Shown piece after piece: positions 8,226 to 17,244 of a stretch of DNA of 54,437 bases (positions are counted from its first letter, which is position 1; each line of letters opens with the position of its first letter). Below the pieces are notes generated by a model. It was given only the letters and a program-made list of their open reading frames with translations, did no database searches and was not told the DNA's origin. A program made the translations under genes and the position numbers. The stretch comes from Bacillota bacterium (GTDB lineage Bacteria; Bacillota; Clostridia; Peptostreptococcales; Anaerovoracaceae): contig JANYJS010000040.1 in the NCBI GenBank assembly GCA_025361765.1, forward strand, positions 1 through 54,437. Direction: 5' to 3'.

Positions 8226-8966
8226 TTAAATCATCATGCCGCCATCGACGCCGATGATCTGGCCTGTGATATAGGCTGCATCATCTGAAGCCAAAAACGC
8301 GGCCACTTTCGCTACATCTTCCGGCGTGCCAAATCTGCCTAAGCTGATGGCATCCAGCAATTTCCCTTTGTATTCCTCTGTTAAAATTCCGGTCATATCC
8401 GTTTCAATATAGCCCGGAGCAATAGCATTGACTGTGATCCCTCTTCTGCCGATTTCCTTAGCCACCGATAAGGTCAGCCCATTGATGCCCGCCTTGGATG
8501 CACTGTAATTTGCCTGGCCTGGATTTCCCTTGACCCCGGCGATGGAAGAAATGTTGATGATTCTTCCCTGTTTTTGCTTGATCATATGCGGCGCAATATG
8601 CCGTATAAAGTTAAAACTCCCCACAAGGTTCACATCAATAACCTCGGAAAAATCTTCAGGCGTCATACGCATAAGAAGCTTATCCTTCGTAATTCCTGCA
8701 TTGTTGACCAGAATGTCAATTTTGCCAAAAGCCTTGATCGCCGCCTCTACAACTAAGCCAACCTGCTGATAATCCTGCACATCCGCCTTCATGATCTCGA
8801 CGTTTGTGCCATATTGCTCAAGCTCACTTTTAGCTGCAAGCGCCGCCTCGTCATTGCTTTTATAGCATAAAAACACATTAGCCCCTTGCTTTGCGAAAGT
8901 CTCACCAATAGCTCTTCCTATGCCCCGCACGCCACCAGTTATTATCGCGTTTTTGCCCTTCAACAT
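8226..8966 (-). CDS. fabG: 3-oxoacyl-ACP reductase FabG
   Basis: A 246-residue short-chain dehydrogenase of normal length. It has the NADP loop TGGVRGIGRAIG, NNAGITKD, the catalytic Ser in NISSIAG, YSASK with catalytic Tyr and Lys, and the C-terminal ITGQIIGVDGGM. It reduces 3-oxoacyl-ACP. Its ATG directly follows the fabD TAG, and its ribosome binding site (CAGGAGGG) lies within the last fabD codons, so the genes are tightly coupled. Confidence 0.95.
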   Translation of the reverse strand: MLKGKNAIITGGVRGIGRAIGETFAKQGANVFLCYKSNDEAALAAKSELEQYGTNVEIMKADVQDYQQVGLVVEAAIKAFGKIDILVNNAGITKDKLLMRMTPEDFSEVIDVNLVGSFNFIRHIAPHMIKQKQGRIINISSIAGVKGNPGQANYSASKAGINGLTLSVAKEIGRRGITVNAIAPGYIETDMTGILTEEYKGKLLDAISLGRFGTPEDVAKVAAFLASDDAAYITGQIIGVDGGMMI

Positions 8967-9980
8967 CTATATTCCCTCCTGACAACTGAGCTCTTTGAGG
9001 GTTTCCATGGTTTTTTGAAGACTTAAAGCGTCCTCAACATGCATGGTTATCATCTCGTGGTCAATTTTCTTAACAAGTCCACTTAGGGTTTTTCCGGGTC
9101 CAATTTCAATCATAGCTTCGATGCCCGCCGCTTTGAGATTGTTCACGACTTCCTCCCAATAAACCGGGCTTTTAACCTGATCCGCCATAAGATTCGCCAG
9201 CTTTTCAAGGCCGCCATACTCAGAAAAATCATCCTCGCCAATGGTTTTTCTGATATCTTCAGTCGTCACATTGGAATAAATCGGCATGGATGGTTCATTT
9301 AATTTGGAATCAATAAGAAGCACCCTCAGCTTTTCCACTACGGGGTTCATCAGTGGGCTATGAAAAGCATTGCCAACGCTAAGCATGACAGTTTTAATGT
9401 GACCAAGATCCTTTGCTGTCTCCATAAACCTGATTAAAGCCTCTCTATCTCCTGCCACAACCGTCTGAGTTGGAGAGTTGAAATTGACACCTTCAAGGAC
9501 GTCATTCTCTCTTGAGATTTCAACACAGCGCAAAATATCAGCCCTATGCCCCATGGCTGCAACCATGCCTCCTTTTCCCGCCTCGCTCATCCATTGCCCT
9601 CTTTTTTTAACAATTTCGAGTCCGGTTTTAAAATCTCTTATAGAATCCCCCGCCGTCAATGCCGCATATTCTCCCAGGCTAAAGCCTGAAAGCGCTTCTA
9701 TTTCAACCGGATCCTTGCAATCAGAGAAGTTCTGGGCTTGCTTAAGTGCTTGAAACTCTTTCATGAATACTTTATAAGCCGCCATGGTCACTGTATAGAT
9801 GCATGGCTGAGTGATTTCCGTTTGGCGAAGTATTTCCTTTGTTCCTTCGAAACACCAGTTTTTTATGTCTTCCCCTGCCATGTCAAAGATCATTTTGGCC
9901 TCCGGGTAATGGTCGTAAAGATCCTTGCCCATGCCCGAATACTGGGCACCTTGACCGGCAAACAACAGTGCTATTTTCAT
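8967..9980 (-). CDS. fabD: malonyl-CoA:ACP transacylase FabD
   Basis: 337 residues; FabD is usually about 310. The N-terminal FAGQGAQYSGMG, the nucleophile elbow GFSLGEYAAL, the Arg in KRGQWM and the catalytic His in NAFHSPLM are all present. It loads malonyl groups onto ACP. The start at 9980 overlaps the fabK stop as ATGA. Two segments seem longer than in relatives: before the nucleophile elbow (QNFSDCKDPVEIE) and after SNVTTEDI (KTIGEDDFSEYGG). Both are compatible with surface-loop inserts; this is a judgement from memory of the family. Confidence 0.93.
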   Translation of the reverse strand: MKIALLFAGQGAQYSGMGKDLYDHYPEAKMIFDMAGEDIKNWCFEGTKEILRQTEITQPCIYTVTMAAYKVFMKEFQALKQAQNFSDCKDPVEIEALSGFSLGEYAALTAGDSIRDFKTGLEIVKKRGQWMSEAGKGGMVAAMGHRADILRCVEISRENDVLEGVNFNSPTQTVVAGDREALIRFMETAKDLGHIKTVMLSVGNAFHSPLMNPVVEKLRVLLIDSKLNEPSMPIYSNVTTEDIRKTIGEDDFSEYGGLEKLANLMADQVKSPVYWEEVVNNLKAAGIEAMIEIGPGKTLSGLVKKIDHEMITMHVEDALSLQKTMETLKELSCQEGI

Positions 9981-10969
9981 TTCGCGCCTCCCAGCTTTTC
10001 CACGCAGCATCCCGAAATATCAAGTGATGCCCCTAGTGTTTTGCAGGCTTTTGCATAAACCTGCTCTGCTTCAGCGAACATTTCTTCTATAATGTCTTTT
10101 GCGCTTTGTTCTTTATGAACTATGCCCGCAATCTGTCCGGACATCACTGATCCATCATTGGTCATGCCATCCTTGACAGCCATTCTCAGAGTTCCAGTAC
10201 ATAATTCATTGATTCTAAAAGGATCTTCTCCCGCTTTTTCAAGTTTGAGAATGAGCCTTGACAGCTTATTTTTAAGTACACGTACGGGATGCCCTGTGCT
10301 TCTGCCTGTCACCACCGTGTCCGAATCTCTCGCCTTTAAAATTTCCTTCTTATAGTTGTCTGATACGGTACATTCGTGGGCCACCAAAAATCTTGTGCCC
10401 ACCTGAACGCCCTCCGCGCCCAGCATGAATGCCGCCGCAATTCCACGGCCATCACCAATCCCACCGGCCGCTACGACAGGGATCTTCACCGCGTCCATGA
10501 TCTGCGGCATCAGTGCCATCGTCGTAATCTCACCAATATGGCCACCTGCTTCAAGGCCCTCGGCGATAATCGCATCTGCTCCGGCTCGCTCAACCCGAAG
10601 GGCCAGGGCAACCGAAGCCACCACTGGGACAACTTTGATTCCGCATGCTTTCAGCTTTGCAATGTATTTCCCTGGATTTCCTGCTCCCGTGGTCACAACA
10701 GCAACTTTTTCCTCGCACAAAACTTCCATGATCCCGTCGACAAAGGGGCTCAGCAGCATGACGTTGACACCAAAGGGCTGATCTGTCAACGCTTTGGTCT
10801 TCTGTATTTCTGCTCTTACCCATTCCGGCTCGGCTCCGCCGCAGGCCAGGACGCCAAGGCCGCCAGCATTGCTGACAGAAGCTGCAAGAGAGCTGTCTGC
10901 AATCCAGGCCATTCCGCCCTGTATGATTGGATATTTGATATTTAATAGTTCAGTAATCGCTGTCTTCAT
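9977..10969 (-). CDS. fabK: enoyl-ACP reductase II FabK
   Basis: A 330-residue FMN-dependent enoyl-ACP reductase. The opening LNIKYPIIQGGMAWIADSSLA, the GVNVMLLSPF stretch, GLEAGGHIGEITTM and GAEGVQVGTRFLVA match FabK. It performs the last reduction of the elongation cycle in place of FabI. No FabI or FabL is in the window. It lies 11 bases after fabH and is coupled to fabD through an ATGA overlap. Confidence 0.93.
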   Translation of the reverse strand: MKTAITELLNIKYPIIQGGMAWIADSSLAASVSNAGGLGVLACGGAEPEWVRAEIQKTKALTDQPFGVNVMLLSPFVDGIMEVLCEEKVAVVTTGAGNPGKYIAKLKACGIKVVPVVASVALALRVERAGADAIIAEGLEAGGHIGEITTMALMPQIMDAVKIPVVAAGGIGDGRGIAAAFMLGAEGVQVGTRFLVAHECTVSDNYKKEILKARDSDTVVTGRSTGHPVRVLKNKLSRLILKLEKAGEDPFRINELCTGTLRMAVKDGMTNDGSVMSGQIAGIVHKEQSAKDIIEEMFAEAEQVYAKACKTLGASLDISGCCVEKLGGAK

Positions 10970-10980
10970 TAATCTGCCTC

Positions 10981-11985
10981 CTAAAATTCCATGATTATAG
11001 CACCGGCGCTGAGGCCTCCGCCAAATCCCACTAGCATGACTTTATCTCCCGCCTTCACTTTCCCTGACCTGAGCAAATCGTCCAGGGCCATAGGCACGCT
11101 GGCTGCAGAAGTATTTCCCGTATTCTCGATACTCACCTGAAATTTCTCCATGGGTATATTAAATTTTTGGGCCACGTTGCTGATAATTCTGATGTTGGCC
11201 TGATGCGGCACAAAATAATTGATGTCCGTGACTTTTAAACCTGTTTTTTCGAGGACTTTTTCCATGACCTCCGTAACAGCACCCACTGCGAATCTGAAAA
11301 CCTGGGTCCCGTTCATTTCAAGATACATGGGCCTTTTCTGGGTCTCCTTGGTAAAAGGCGTAGTCTTATAGCTCATACCGCAGGTCAGTGCATCGCCTAC
11401 GTCGTCATAATTCTGAATGTGAAATCCAATAATTCCTGGTTTCTCCGGGTCAAGCTCAAGTATGACCGCACCTGCCCCGTCTCCAAATAGAATGCAGGTC
11501 CCCCTGTCTTCCCAGTTCACGATTCTGCTGAGTCTTTCGCTGCCTATAACCAGGGCCCTTTTTATTCCCGCTGTTCTCATGAGACTTTCAGCCACCCATG
11601 TGCCAAAAATAAAACCGCTGCAGGCAGCATTTAAATCAAAGGAAATGGCGTTTTCAAGGCCCATCTCTTTTTTAACAAGAGCGCCCATAGAAGGCACCAG
11701 CATATCCGGTGTGACAGTGGCAAAAATGAGAAGGCCAATATCCGAAGTGTCGATTGGTCCAACGCCGAGGCTGCCCGCCCCAAAAATCCCATCACCGCGC
11801 ATTGCCTGCCTGGCTGCCTGCACAGATATATCAAGGGCTGTCTCTTCTTCTGCGACATGCCTCGCCTCTATCCCCGTTCTGCTTGTAATCCACTCACTAT
11901 CCGTATCTACGAAATCCTTGATTCTATCGTTATCTACCCTTAATTTGGGTAGTGCTTTTCCTGTTGCAATAATTCTAACGCCCAA
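10981..11985 (-). CDS. fabH: 3-oxoacyl-ACP synthase III FabH
   Basis: 334 residues, slightly long for FabH. The catalytic Cys is in FDLNAACSGF, the His in FVPHQANIRI and the Asn in ENTGNTSAAS. It starts chains by condensing acetyl-CoA (or branched acyl-CoA) with malonyl-ACP. The start is TTG at 11985, with AGGAGG six bases upstream. A Gly-rich stretch near residues 65-85 (GDGIFGAGSLGVGP) appears as an insert before the conserved ATVTPD. This is the first gene of the fab operon, directly behind the two promoters. Confidence 0.93.
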   Translation of the reverse strand: MGVRIIATGKALPKLRVDNDRIKDFVDTDSEWITSRTGIEARHVAEEETALDISVQAARQAMRGDGIFGAGSLGVGPIDTSDIGLLIFATVTPDMLVPSMGALVKKEMGLENAISFDLNAACSGFIFGTWVAESLMRTAGIKRALVIGSERLSRIVNWEDRGTCILFGDGAGAVILELDPEKPGIIGFHIQNYDDVGDALTCGMSYKTTPFTKETQKRPMYLEMNGTQVFRFAVGAVTEVMEKVLEKTGLKVTDINYFVPHQANIRIISNVAQKFNIPMEKFQVSIENTGNTSAASVPMALDDLLRSGKVKAGDKVMLVGFGGGLSAGAIIMEF

Positions 11986-12027
11986 ATGAATTCCTCCTTT
12001 ATACTTCTACGATTTTTTATTAAATCA

Positions 12028-12056
12028 ATTATACCCTTTTTATTTTGATAATCAAA
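12028..12056 (-). promoter_or_regulatory. proximal fab promoter with FabT-type operator over the -35
   Basis: TATAAT (12028-12033) lies 16 bases from TTGATT (12050-12055). The -35 is embedded in the perfect palindrome TTTGATTATCAAA (12044-12056), which matches the published FabT box. A bound repressor would block RNA polymerase. Confidence 0.75.
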
Positions 12057-12075
12057 CTACTTGTCGGATTTTATT

Positions 12076-12088
12076 TAGACTATCAAAC
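12076..12088 (-). promoter_or_regulatory. second, imperfect FabT-like box
   Basis: TTTGATAGTCTAA on the minus strand matches the FabT palindrome in the left arm and partly in the right. It sits just downstream of the -10 of the distal promoter, so each promoter has its own candidate operator. Confidence 0.5.
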
Positions 12089-12099
12089 TATTTGTGAGT

Positions 12100-12128
12100 A
12101 TTATAAAGTCGAATTCAAAATCTGTCAA
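12100..12128 (-). promoter_or_regulatory. distal fab promoter, perfect sigma-A consensus
   Basis: TTGACA (12123-12128), exactly 17 bases, TATAAT (12100-12105). It lies about 115 bases before the fabH start. A nearly perfect repeat of TTGTAAACTCTT lies just upstream (about 12133-12156). Confidence 0.8.
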
Positions 12129-12186
12129 CTTCTTGTAAACTCTTTTGTAAACTCTTTTTGTCCAAAAGCGCCGCACTTTTCGTCCA

Positions 12187-12218
12187 AATAAAAACACCTG
12201 CGAAATCTTCAGCAGGTG
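12187..12218 (-). terminator. intrinsic terminator after hslO
   Basis: The arms CACCTGC and GCAGGTG flank a 10-base loop. They are followed on the minus strand by a T-rich run (GTTTTTATTT). It separates hslO from the fab promoters. Confidence 0.8.
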
Positions 12219-12235
12219 CTTGTTTTTTCATTTCT

Positions 12236-13165
12236 TTATTTTTTCGAACTGGCAGCTTCAAGAAGAAGCCTCTGAAGATGTTCACTATCAAAATTATACC
12301 GTTTTCGACAAAACTGGCAAACCAACTCCGCTTCGCCATCCTCTTCAATAATCTGGGCGATTTCTTTTTTACCTAGGCTGATAATCACTTGTTCAAGCCT
12401 GGAAACCGAGCAGTCGCAGTGCCATCCGATATCTCTGTACTCAAGGGCTTCGATGGCAAACTCCTCGGGCATTGATTGAAATATTTTTGCCAAAAGCCGG
12501 TCCATGACGGCTTCTTTTGTTTTTCCCACAGAAGACTTGACCACTTCGGAAATCAGTGAGCTGATTGGCGGCATGTCATAAACAAGTTCCTCAAGGGCGT
12601 CAACCACTTCTTCGTTTGAGTCGGGAAGCATCTGAATAATCATACCTCCAGCGGCCTTGACCTTTTCGTCTGGACCAATGATTTCTCCCAAAGCCACTGA
12701 ACTTGATTGCTGCTCCGAGATGAAAAAATAGGCAGTCAAATCATCGGCAATCTCTCCGGATACCAGGGCGATTTTTCCAATATAGGGCTCCTTAAGACCA
12801 AAATCTTTAATTACAACGATTTCGCCGATGCCCAGAGCGGAGCCTACGTCCAGTTTTCCATTTTCCGCAAGTGGAAGATCCACCTCTGGATTGGCGATGT
12901 AGCCCTTTACTTGGCCTTTGGCGTTGCTGGTGGCCAATATTTCAATGGCGGGCCCGTCCCCCTTGAACTGAACCGTCAGTTTATCCTTTTCGCCCTTCAT
13001 CATCAGCCCCATGAGGCCTGCCCCTGTCAGCACTCTGCTCAAGGCGGCTGTAGCCGTTGGCGCTGTGCCATGAACCTTTCTGGCATCTTCCGCCATGGTT
13101 GTGGTGATGGCCAGATAAACCCTGTAGGACTTACTTTTATCAACTCCAATAACAACTTTGTTCAT
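12236..13165 (-). CDS. hslO: redox-regulated chaperone Hsp33
   Basis: 309 residues, near the family norm of about 290. The N-terminal domain has LTGAGLMGLMMKGE and GQVKGYIANPEV. The C-terminal zinc switch is complete: WHCDCS (about residue 245) and VCQFC (about 280), giving the CxC-CxxC tetrad. On oxidation the cysteines disulfide-bond, zinc leaves and the chaperone is activated in the cytoplasm. The start is supported by AAAGGAGA. It follows the phosphoglucomutase gene by about 80 bases and ends at its own terminator. Confidence 0.95.
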   Translation of the reverse strand: MNKVVIGVDKSKSYRVYLAITTTMAEDARKVHGTAPTATAALSRVLTGAGLMGLMMKGEKDKLTVQFKGDGPAIEILATSNAKGQVKGYIANPEVDLPLAENGKLDVGSALGIGEIVVIKDFGLKEPYIGKIALVSGEIADDLTAYFFISEQQSSSVALGEIIGPDEKVKAAGGMIIQMLPDSNEEVVDALEELVYDMPPISSLISEVVKSSVGKTKEAVMDRLLAKIFQSMPEEFAIEALEYRDIGWHCDCSVSRLEQVIISLGKKEIAQIIEEDGEAELVCQFCRKRYNFDSEHLQRLLLEAASSKK

Positions 13166-13243
13166 TCTTAGTTCTCCTTTGAGCTTAAAGCCCAGTATAC
13201 AATTTTTTATATATGACTTCCATAACTTAAGTGCTTTGTTCTT

Positions 13244-15160
13244 CTACACAATTTGCGCAGAAATTTCAGCTGCCAGCATATCCACCATTTTCTGAGAGTC
13301 TGAAGCCGTAAGGCCTTTTGCTGACAGATAAACCTTGATTTTTGGCTCTGTGCCTGAGGGCCGTATGATAAAACTGCTGCCGTCGGAAAGGACATATTCA
13401 AGCACGTCTGATTTGGGCAAATTGATCGGACTCTTTTTTGAAAGACCCGACTCTTTGTCAAAATCCACTCTCTCTGAAATCAAATAATCCGCTGTCCTTA
13501 GTATGGCTTTACCCGCAGCCTGCATCGGCGGCTTTGACCTGAATTTCGCCATAATAGCCGTCATTTTATTCATTCCATTCGCGCCTTCAAAGCCAAAGTC
13601 AAGAAGCGTGTTCCTATAATGGCCAAACTTCTCATAAAGGTCGTTCATGGCATCCACGAGGGTTTTACCCCTATTTTTATAATAAGCAGTCATTTCGCAA
13701 ATCAGCATGACGCCATTGACCGCATCCTTGTCTCTCACATAGGTCCCGGCCAAATAACCATAGCTTTCTTCAAAACCAAAAATATAGCGTTCTTCCTCAC
13801 CTTTATACTCAAGAATCCCAATCTGCTCACCAATGAATTTAAACCCTGTTAACACATCGACAACTGTGACACCGTAACTTGCCGCCACCTCATCCACCAT
13901 TTTGGTCGTTACAATTGTTTTGACGGTGATGGGCCGCTCGGGCATGGGCTTAACTCCAACGCTATTGACATCGGCTCTAACTCCTTTTCCGCTTCTCATT
14001 TTGCAGATAAAATCTAAAAGCAGGACCCCCACTTCGTTTCCCGACAGCAGTTCATAGCCTCCTGGAACATCGGTACCGTCGGCCCGCGCATTTGAAAACG
14101 AAGCCTCTGTCACCGCCGGATGCCTCACCGCGATGCCCACCCGGTCACTATCCGGGTCCGTAGCAAGGAGAATGTCCGGTATATCGTCAGTGGATTCGGC
14201 CTCCTGCCCTAACTTCTTGCAGAGTTCAAGCCCCTTAGCCAAGGCTTCCTTTTTTTCAGGATTCGGGTAAGGACAGGTTGGAAAGTTGCCATCCGGGTTT
14301 TCCTGTTCAGGTACTACCGTCACCTTGCCCACGCCTATTCTAATGAGTATTTTACGCACGCACTTATTACCTGCGCCATTCAAAGGCGTGTAAACCACAT
14401 TTAGCCTGCTGTTGCACCCATCTATGCCAAGTCCCAAGGCGCAGCCAAAACCGCTGCTCATGCTTTCCGCCTGAACCGCATCAAGATAAGCGTTCTTGAC
14501 TTCGGGGCCAATTAATTCAATCATTGGAGATCTGTCGAAAGGATCCTTCAAATTTCTCATGCCATATTCGAAGTCGATGGTGCGGATATCCTCGAAAATA
14601 TCCACCTCTTCGATGCAGTCCAGCACTTCGGCTGCTGCTTCTAAAGTCAATTGACAGCCTTCATCGTTATAGGCTTTATAGCCATTATATTTGGCCGGAT
14701 TATGACTGGCCGTAACAACAATGCCAGCATCTGCCTTGTAGTGACGCACGGCAAAGGAAAGTGCCGGAGTTGGCATCAGCACCGGATAGATATAAACCTT
14801 GATGCCATTTGCCGCAAAAACGCCGGCGGCATTCTCTGAAAACACGTCAGAATTGATACGGCTATCAAAAGCAATGGCCACTGATGGACTTTTTCTTTGG
14901 TCCCCTCTGTGATGACGGTTGATATAATCAGCAAAACCCTGGGTTGCACGCCTCACGGTGTATATGTTCATGCGATTGGTCCCCGGGCCTATAATGCCGC
15001 GGAGTCCTCCCGTTCCAAATTCAAGGTCCCTATAAAAACTGTCGTAAATCTCGTCTTCAGTGAGATTTTTGAGTTGGTTTAATAAATCTCTATCCAAATG
15101 CTCATTACGCAGCCATTCTCTATAGGCGGCTAATGCCTTCTCATAATACGGCTTTCCCAT
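13244..15160 (-). CDS. pgcA: phospho-sugar mutase (phosphoglucomutase/phosphomannomutase)
   Basis: 638 residues from the ATG at 15160. PgcA-type alpha-phosphoglucomutases are nearer 575-580. The substrate loop FGTGGLRG, the phosphoserine site TASHNPAKYNGYKAY, the metal loop ATDPDSDRVGIA, the sugar loop GFEESYGY and the phosphate loop RPSGTEPKIKVY are all intact. It interconverts glucose-1-P and glucose-6-P. Apparent extra loops include VRHPAVTEASFSNARADG after the metal loop and SSGFGCALGLGIDG in domain II. The start fits the conserved YYEKALAAYREW opening and lies one base after the ABC gene stop. Confidence 0.9.
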   Translation of the reverse strand: MGKPYYEKALAAYREWLRNEHLDRDLLNQLKNLTEDEIYDSFYRDLEFGTGGLRGIIGPGTNRMNIYTVRRATQGFADYINRHHRGDQRKSPSVAIAFDSRINSDVFSENAAGVFAANGIKVYIYPVLMPTPALSFAVRHYKADAGIVVTASHNPAKYNGYKAYNDEGCQLTLEAAAEVLDCIEEVDIFEDIRTIDFEYGMRNLKDPFDRSPMIELIGPEVKNAYLDAVQAESMSSGFGCALGLGIDGCNSRLNVVYTPLNGAGNKCVRKILIRIGVGKVTVVPEQENPDGNFPTCPYPNPEKKEALAKGLELCKKLGQEAESTDDIPDILLATDPDSDRVGIAVRHPAVTEASFSNARADGTDVPGGYELLSGNEVGVLLLDFICKMRSGKGVRADVNSVGVKPMPERPITVKTIVTTKMVDEVAASYGVTVVDVLTGFKFIGEQIGILEYKGEEERYIFGFEESYGYLAGTYVRDKDAVNGVMLICEMTAYYKNRGKTLVDAMNDLYEKFGHYRNTLLDFGFEGANGMNKMTAIMAKFRSKPPMQAAGKAILRTADYLISERVDFDKESGLSKKSPINLPKSDVLEYVLSDGSSFIIRPSGTEPKIKVYLSAKGLTASDSQKMVDMLAAEISAQIV

Positions 15161-15161
15161 T

Positions 15162-16076
15162 TTATTCCCTTCTTTCTTTAAGCGATAAAGTTTTTCCTCT
15201 GACTTCGTAAATCTCGTCACAGGACTCCAGCGTGTTCAATCTATGGGCAATAATGATGACTGTTTTGGTCTTGCCGATGTCTGAAATGGCATCCGAAATG
15301 GTCTTTTCGATTTCTATATCGAGGGAACTTGTCGCCTCATCGAAGATCAGCACCTGCGGATTGTGATAAACAGCTCTTGCAATGCCTAGCCTTTGCCTCT
15401 GACCGCCGGACAATTTGATGCCCGTTTCCCCGATATTCGTCTCCAGTCCTTCAGGCAAAGACTCCACGTAATCTTTCATGTGGGCGATCTCAAGAGCTTT
15501 CCAGACCTTATCAAGGCTCTTCTCGGATTCAGGAATCCCGAAAGCCACATTTCTTTCGATGGTGTCGTCGATGAGAAATATGGATTGGGGCACATAGCCG
15601 ATGTCTCTTCTAAAGCCCGCCATCACCTCTTCGATAGGGCTCTGGTCGATGGAAATTTCACCGAAAGTCGGTGAAATCAGCCCAAGAATGAGGTCGATCA
15701 AGGTGGTCTTGCCTGCACCGGAGGGGCCGACGATGCCAACGGATGTTCCTTTTTTGATACTCATATTGACATGGGACAGGACATCTTCCGCGGTATTGGG
15801 ATAACGATAACTCACGTCTGTCAGTTTGATTTCCTGACAGAACTTAAAATCGCCTTCATTCTCAATATTTCCATTAAGGTCAGCCTCCATGCTCTGATGA
15901 GCCATCGTATTAATATCTTTTGTCACGCTTTGGTCGACCGATCTATTCTGATTTGGCTTGTCCTGTTTTTCTTCTTCATCTCTTGCCTGAACAAGATCAA
16001 CATAAAAGGCGTCAAGGCTAACCGCGCTATAGCGTATAGACGTCAGGTTTGCAAGAACCCTATTCATTGAAGGCAT
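15162..16076 (-). pseudogene. ABC exporter, ATPase half of a frameshifted gene
   Basis: The 3' part of an ABC exporter gene broken by a one-base frameshift near 16079-16086. The reading frame opens with RVMPSMNRVLANLTSIRYSA, which normally continues the membrane domain. A Gln/Asn/Glu-rich linker (about residues 30-65) follows. The ATPase then has Walker A GPSGAGKTT, signature LSGGQRQRLGIARA, Walker B VLIFDEATSSLD and the H-loop IIAHRLN. The 5' half is at 16064-17002. The family (PglK/MsbA-like) exports lipid-linked glycans. It may be a real pseudogene, a sequencing error, or a case of -1 slippage. Confidence 0.8.
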
Positions 16077-17002
16077 GACGCGAAAGCCGACATGCCGAAT
16101 ATGGCCAAGGTTGGTATGATGGCTTCCACGGATCTCCCCGACAGCAGGTTCACGATGACGATGACAATAATGCCCAGCACTGTAATGGCCTCAATGAGAA
16201 GTCTAGGCGTCTGAGTCAATAAATTACTAATGGCCCTGGCGTTTGCATAGCTTTTGCTGTTATCCTCATAGTCTTCCACAAAAGTCTGAGTCCGGCCCAG
16301 AATCTTTATTTCCTTGATGCTGCCGAGTCCCTCGTTGACAGCTTTTACCATAACGTTTCCATATTTTCTTTCTCTTTTTGCTGTTTTATCCAAAGTGGTT
16401 TTGAGCCTGAGGTAGAAAACAAAGCTTATTCCCCCAATGGCGAATATGACGACGGTCGCAGAAATCGAACTGACAACAAATAGAAAAATGACGATAAAAA
16501 TGATGATCAGCCCCTCAGTAATGAGGGTAAGGCCCGCCAGAAAAACGCCGTTGATGGCATTTGGAACGAGAACATTGATATTTCTCTGCATTTCTGCGCT
16601 ATTATGATCAAAGAAGAAGGTGTAGGGTTTGGTGATATAGGATCTGAAAAGTTCTCTTGAAATGGCTACCTGCCTATTAAAAGACAGCCTATTTTGTATA
16701 TAAATCAGGAAAAACATATATAGACTCTTTAGGACGAAAACCAGAGCCAAAGCCGTGCACATCAGCACAACAAAACGGTTGTAGCTGCCCACGAAAGAAA
16801 GGTCGTATATCCGCTGCAAAACCGGATACTCCTGAATAGTCTTTGGATTGAGTATCAAGTACATGAAAGGCAGAATAACCCCGATACTAAAGGTCTCAGC
16901 AATAGCGCCTATAACCGTAAGCCCAAGCAGAATAACCGCATTGGTCTTTTGGCGTTTTTCAAATAGTCTGAAGATCTTCATAAAACTGCTGAGTTCTCTC
17001 AT
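16064..17002 (-). pseudogene. ABC exporter, membrane half of a frameshifted gene
   Basis: The 5' part of the same ABC exporter gene, about 312 residues as read. It has around six membrane segments typical of a type I exporter fold, and the coupling-region sequence GLGSIKEIKILGR near residue 230. The frame ends abruptly as ...MSAFASCLQ, whereas the next frame gives ...AFRVMPSMNR, the sequence expected in the family. A single extra base near 16082 restores one protein of about 615 residues. As read, the product would lack its ATPase and be nonfunctional. Confidence 0.8.
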
Positions 17003-17244
17003 GGTCTCTCCTATCCTCGTTCTCGCGCTTCTATCAACTTAAATGGTGGCCCCAGGATTCAAAGGGGCCTTAGATTTTTCTGTTCCTTAATTATACTTCA
17101 TTGGGCCTAGAGCCGCAATGCTATAACAATTATTGACACTATGTTTTACAATAGCAATAGCAATGGCAATGACAATAATAAATATGGCCGGTCACTTTCC
17201 TCTTCTGGGAAATATGGCCGGCCATGTGCTTTCATCTGCAGTTT
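17003..17244. other. intergenic region with short repeats
   Basis: 242 bases between the GntR gene and the ABC gene. It holds a GGCCCC/GGGGCC hairpin (17048-17069), a CAATAG/CAATGG-type hexamer run (about 17143-17178), and two copies of AAATATGGCCGG (about 17180-17222), the second forming TGGCCGGCCA. No gene or convincing terminator is seen. Confidence 0.5.

Noticed and set aside
10376-10945. 189-codon plus-strand frame opposite fabK
   Set aside because: FabK is unmistakable on the other strand; the shadow product is rich in Cys and His with no fold signature.
17048-17069. GGCCCC/GGGGCC hairpin as terminator of the GntR gene
   Set aside because: The U-rich side is on the wrong strand for the minus-strand gene; kept only as a note in the intergenic entry.
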